Source of the DNA: Candidatus Aminicenantota bacterium
Lineage (GTDB): Bacteria; Acidobacteriota; Aminicenantia; Aminicenantales; Aminicenantaceae
NCBI GenBank assembly: GCA_016927475.1
Contig: JAFGMO010000095.1
Coordinates: 1-64,000 of the forward strand
Direction of reading: 5' to 3'
Length of the DNA: 64,000 bases
Shown here: one piece after another, positions 62,986-64,000 of the stretch
Numbering within the stretch: the first letter of the stretch is position 1
Layout of the letters: the number at the start of each line of letters is the position of its first letter
The notes under the pieces: generated by a model
What the model was told of the DNA's origin: nothing
Database searches by the model: none
What the model saw: the letters and a program-made list of their open reading frames with translations, nothing else
Position numbers and translations under genes: made by a program

Positions 62986-64000
62986 ATGTTTGATCATATA
63001 AACTTTGTGAAAAAAAGACCATTTTTTTTGGAAAAAAAACTGCTCCTTGTCATCCATCCTTTTGCCCCTTTAAGCGGACCCCGTTCTTTGCGCTGGCTTA
63101 ACTTGACGAAGATTCTGAGCCTTTCAGGTTGGAATGTGGATGTGCTGACCATCGATCCCTCAAAAAACGACGCTCTTCACGACGATTCTCTCACCTATAT
63201 GGTTCACAAAATGGTAAACGTTCATCGAACGTATCCGGGACTTCTGTACACTTGGAGCCACCGGAAAATAAAAGCAAAAAATTCTTTTTTAAAAACGACG
63301 TCCGAATGGCTGCCCTTCGGTTTGATTCAAGGAATGCGGATCATTCGAAAGCAAAGACCCGCATTGATCGTTTCTTCAGCGCTGCCTTTTGTCGGTCATA
63401 TGATCGGCTTTATTCTCAAGAAAATATACGGTATTCCCTGGGTGGCCGATTACGGTGATTCCATCGGTTTTAATCCCATAACGACCCGTCTCAAGCGCGG
63501 TATCGGTTCTATTATCGAAGGTCGTATACTCAGGTCGGCTGACGGTCTCATCGTCAACTTCGAGGAAATGAGAAAGGAATTTCTGAGAACATATCCCTTT
63601 CTCAAACAAAAGCCTTCGAAGGTTATCTTCCACGGTGTCGATGAATCTTTTAAGGATGTTCAACCGCGAAAAACGCCGTATACGTTTGTAATGGTTCATA
63701 CGGGAAGCTTCTATCGGGGACACAGGGAACCGGATATATTTTTCCAGGCATTGAGCCGTTTAGCGGAAGATCCTGCTTTCGCGCGAGAATCGCTTTTTGT
63801 TGTGGCTGGCAACATTGATGCGGAAACCAAACGTGTGGCCCAAAGGCTGGGCATCAACCATCTCGTTCGGTTCACCGGTTATATCCCTTTTACGCATTCC
63901 GTAGCTCTCGTTAAGGGGGCCTCAGTCCTGATATATTTCGGCGGTAAGGAAGGTTATTTTCAGTTCCAGTCCAAGATTTTTGAGTATGCGGCCGCCGGCC
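62986..64000 (+). CDS. Glycosyltransferase, GT4-like (3' end outside window)
   Basis: An open frame from ATG 62986 continues to the right edge (338 complete codons). VIHPFAPLSGPRSLRWLN at the N-terminus, IYGIPWVADYGDSI in the middle, VIFHGVDESF, FVMVHTGSFYRGHREPDIF and the incomplete donor-site helix KIFEYAAAG at the end identify a GT-B transferase. A weak AGAG lies upstream. The gene is truncated by the window, not by mutation. Confidence 0.8.
   Translation, partial: MFDHINFVKKRPFFLEKKLLLVIHPFAPLSGPRSLRWLNLTKILSLSGWNVDVLTIDPSKNDALHDDSLTYMVHKMVNVHRTYPGLLYTWSHRKIKAKNSFLKTTSEWLPFGLIQGMRIIRKQRPALIVSSALPFVGHMIGFILKKIYGIPWVADYGDSIGFNPITTRLKRGIGSIIEGRILRSADGLIVNFEEMRKEFLRTYPFLKQKPSKVIFHGVDESFKDVQPRKTPYTFVMVHTGSFYRGHREPDIFFQALSRLAEDPAFARESLFVVAGNIDAETKRVAQRLGINHLVRFTGYIPFTHSVALVKGASVLIYFGGKEGYFQFQSKIFEYAAAG

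Overview
The window looks like a piece of a bacterial chromosome of moderate G+C content, with a clearly AT-rich foreign segment at the left end and a very long surface-glycan cluster filling the right two thirds. The housekeeping block phoH-pgpH-ybeY-tlyC-era, a tRNA-His with an encoded CCA, and a secreted LolA-like protein are bacterial. The style of the secreted protein, the REP-like intergenic palindromes and the sat/AlkP/cysC arrangement remind me of Candidatus Aminicenantes or other Acidobacteriota-like lineages. That taxonomic guess is an inference without a marker gene and should be treated as weak.

Left region (about 1-9700): an AT-rich accessory island. It holds a tyrosine recombinase, an apparent operon of SIR2-like NADase, two-helix membrane peptide and HEPN-like protein, a divergent membrane-anchored unknown, two related pentapeptide-repeat proteins (one of them decayed), and a two-gene unit pairing a Dam-type adenine methyltransferase with a large protein that carries an N-terminal PD-(D/E)XK-like motif and a DGQHR domain. 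The island abuts the 3' end of tRNA-His (9702-9779), a classic integration target. This looks like a defence island, and the methyltransferase/DGQHR-nuclease pair and the SIR2 operon are the best candidates for little-described systems.

Middle region (9780-17337): palindromic dispersed repeats flank a secreted LolA-like protein, followed by the conserved minus-strand operon phoH, pgpH, ybeY, tlyC, era with overlapping or abutting genes and a recognisable promoter upstream of phoH.

Right region (17815-64000): a sulfate-activation block (RHH protein, ATP sulfurylase, AlkP-superfamily enzyme, APS kinase) runs straight into nucleotide-sugar genes (WbpP-like epimerase, WbpA-like and Ugd-like dehydrogenases), many glycosyltransferases, a PAPS-dependent sulfotransferase, two flippases, four GT39-like membrane glycosyltransferases, a LegB/LegC/NeuD-type amino-sugar module, an asparagine synthase, a WbpB-WbpD fusion, and a UDP-GlcNAc 2-epimerase. 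Together they suggest synthesis, lipid-linked export and sulfation of an acidic, amino-sugar-rich surface polysaccharide. No initiating phosphoglycosyl transferase and no clear Wzy or Wzz was recognised. The stretch about 26.5-32.6 kb is more AT-rich with changing gene orientation, as in recombining O-antigen-like loci. One Trm112-type methyltransferase in the cluster is a pseudogene. The last gene runs off the right edge.
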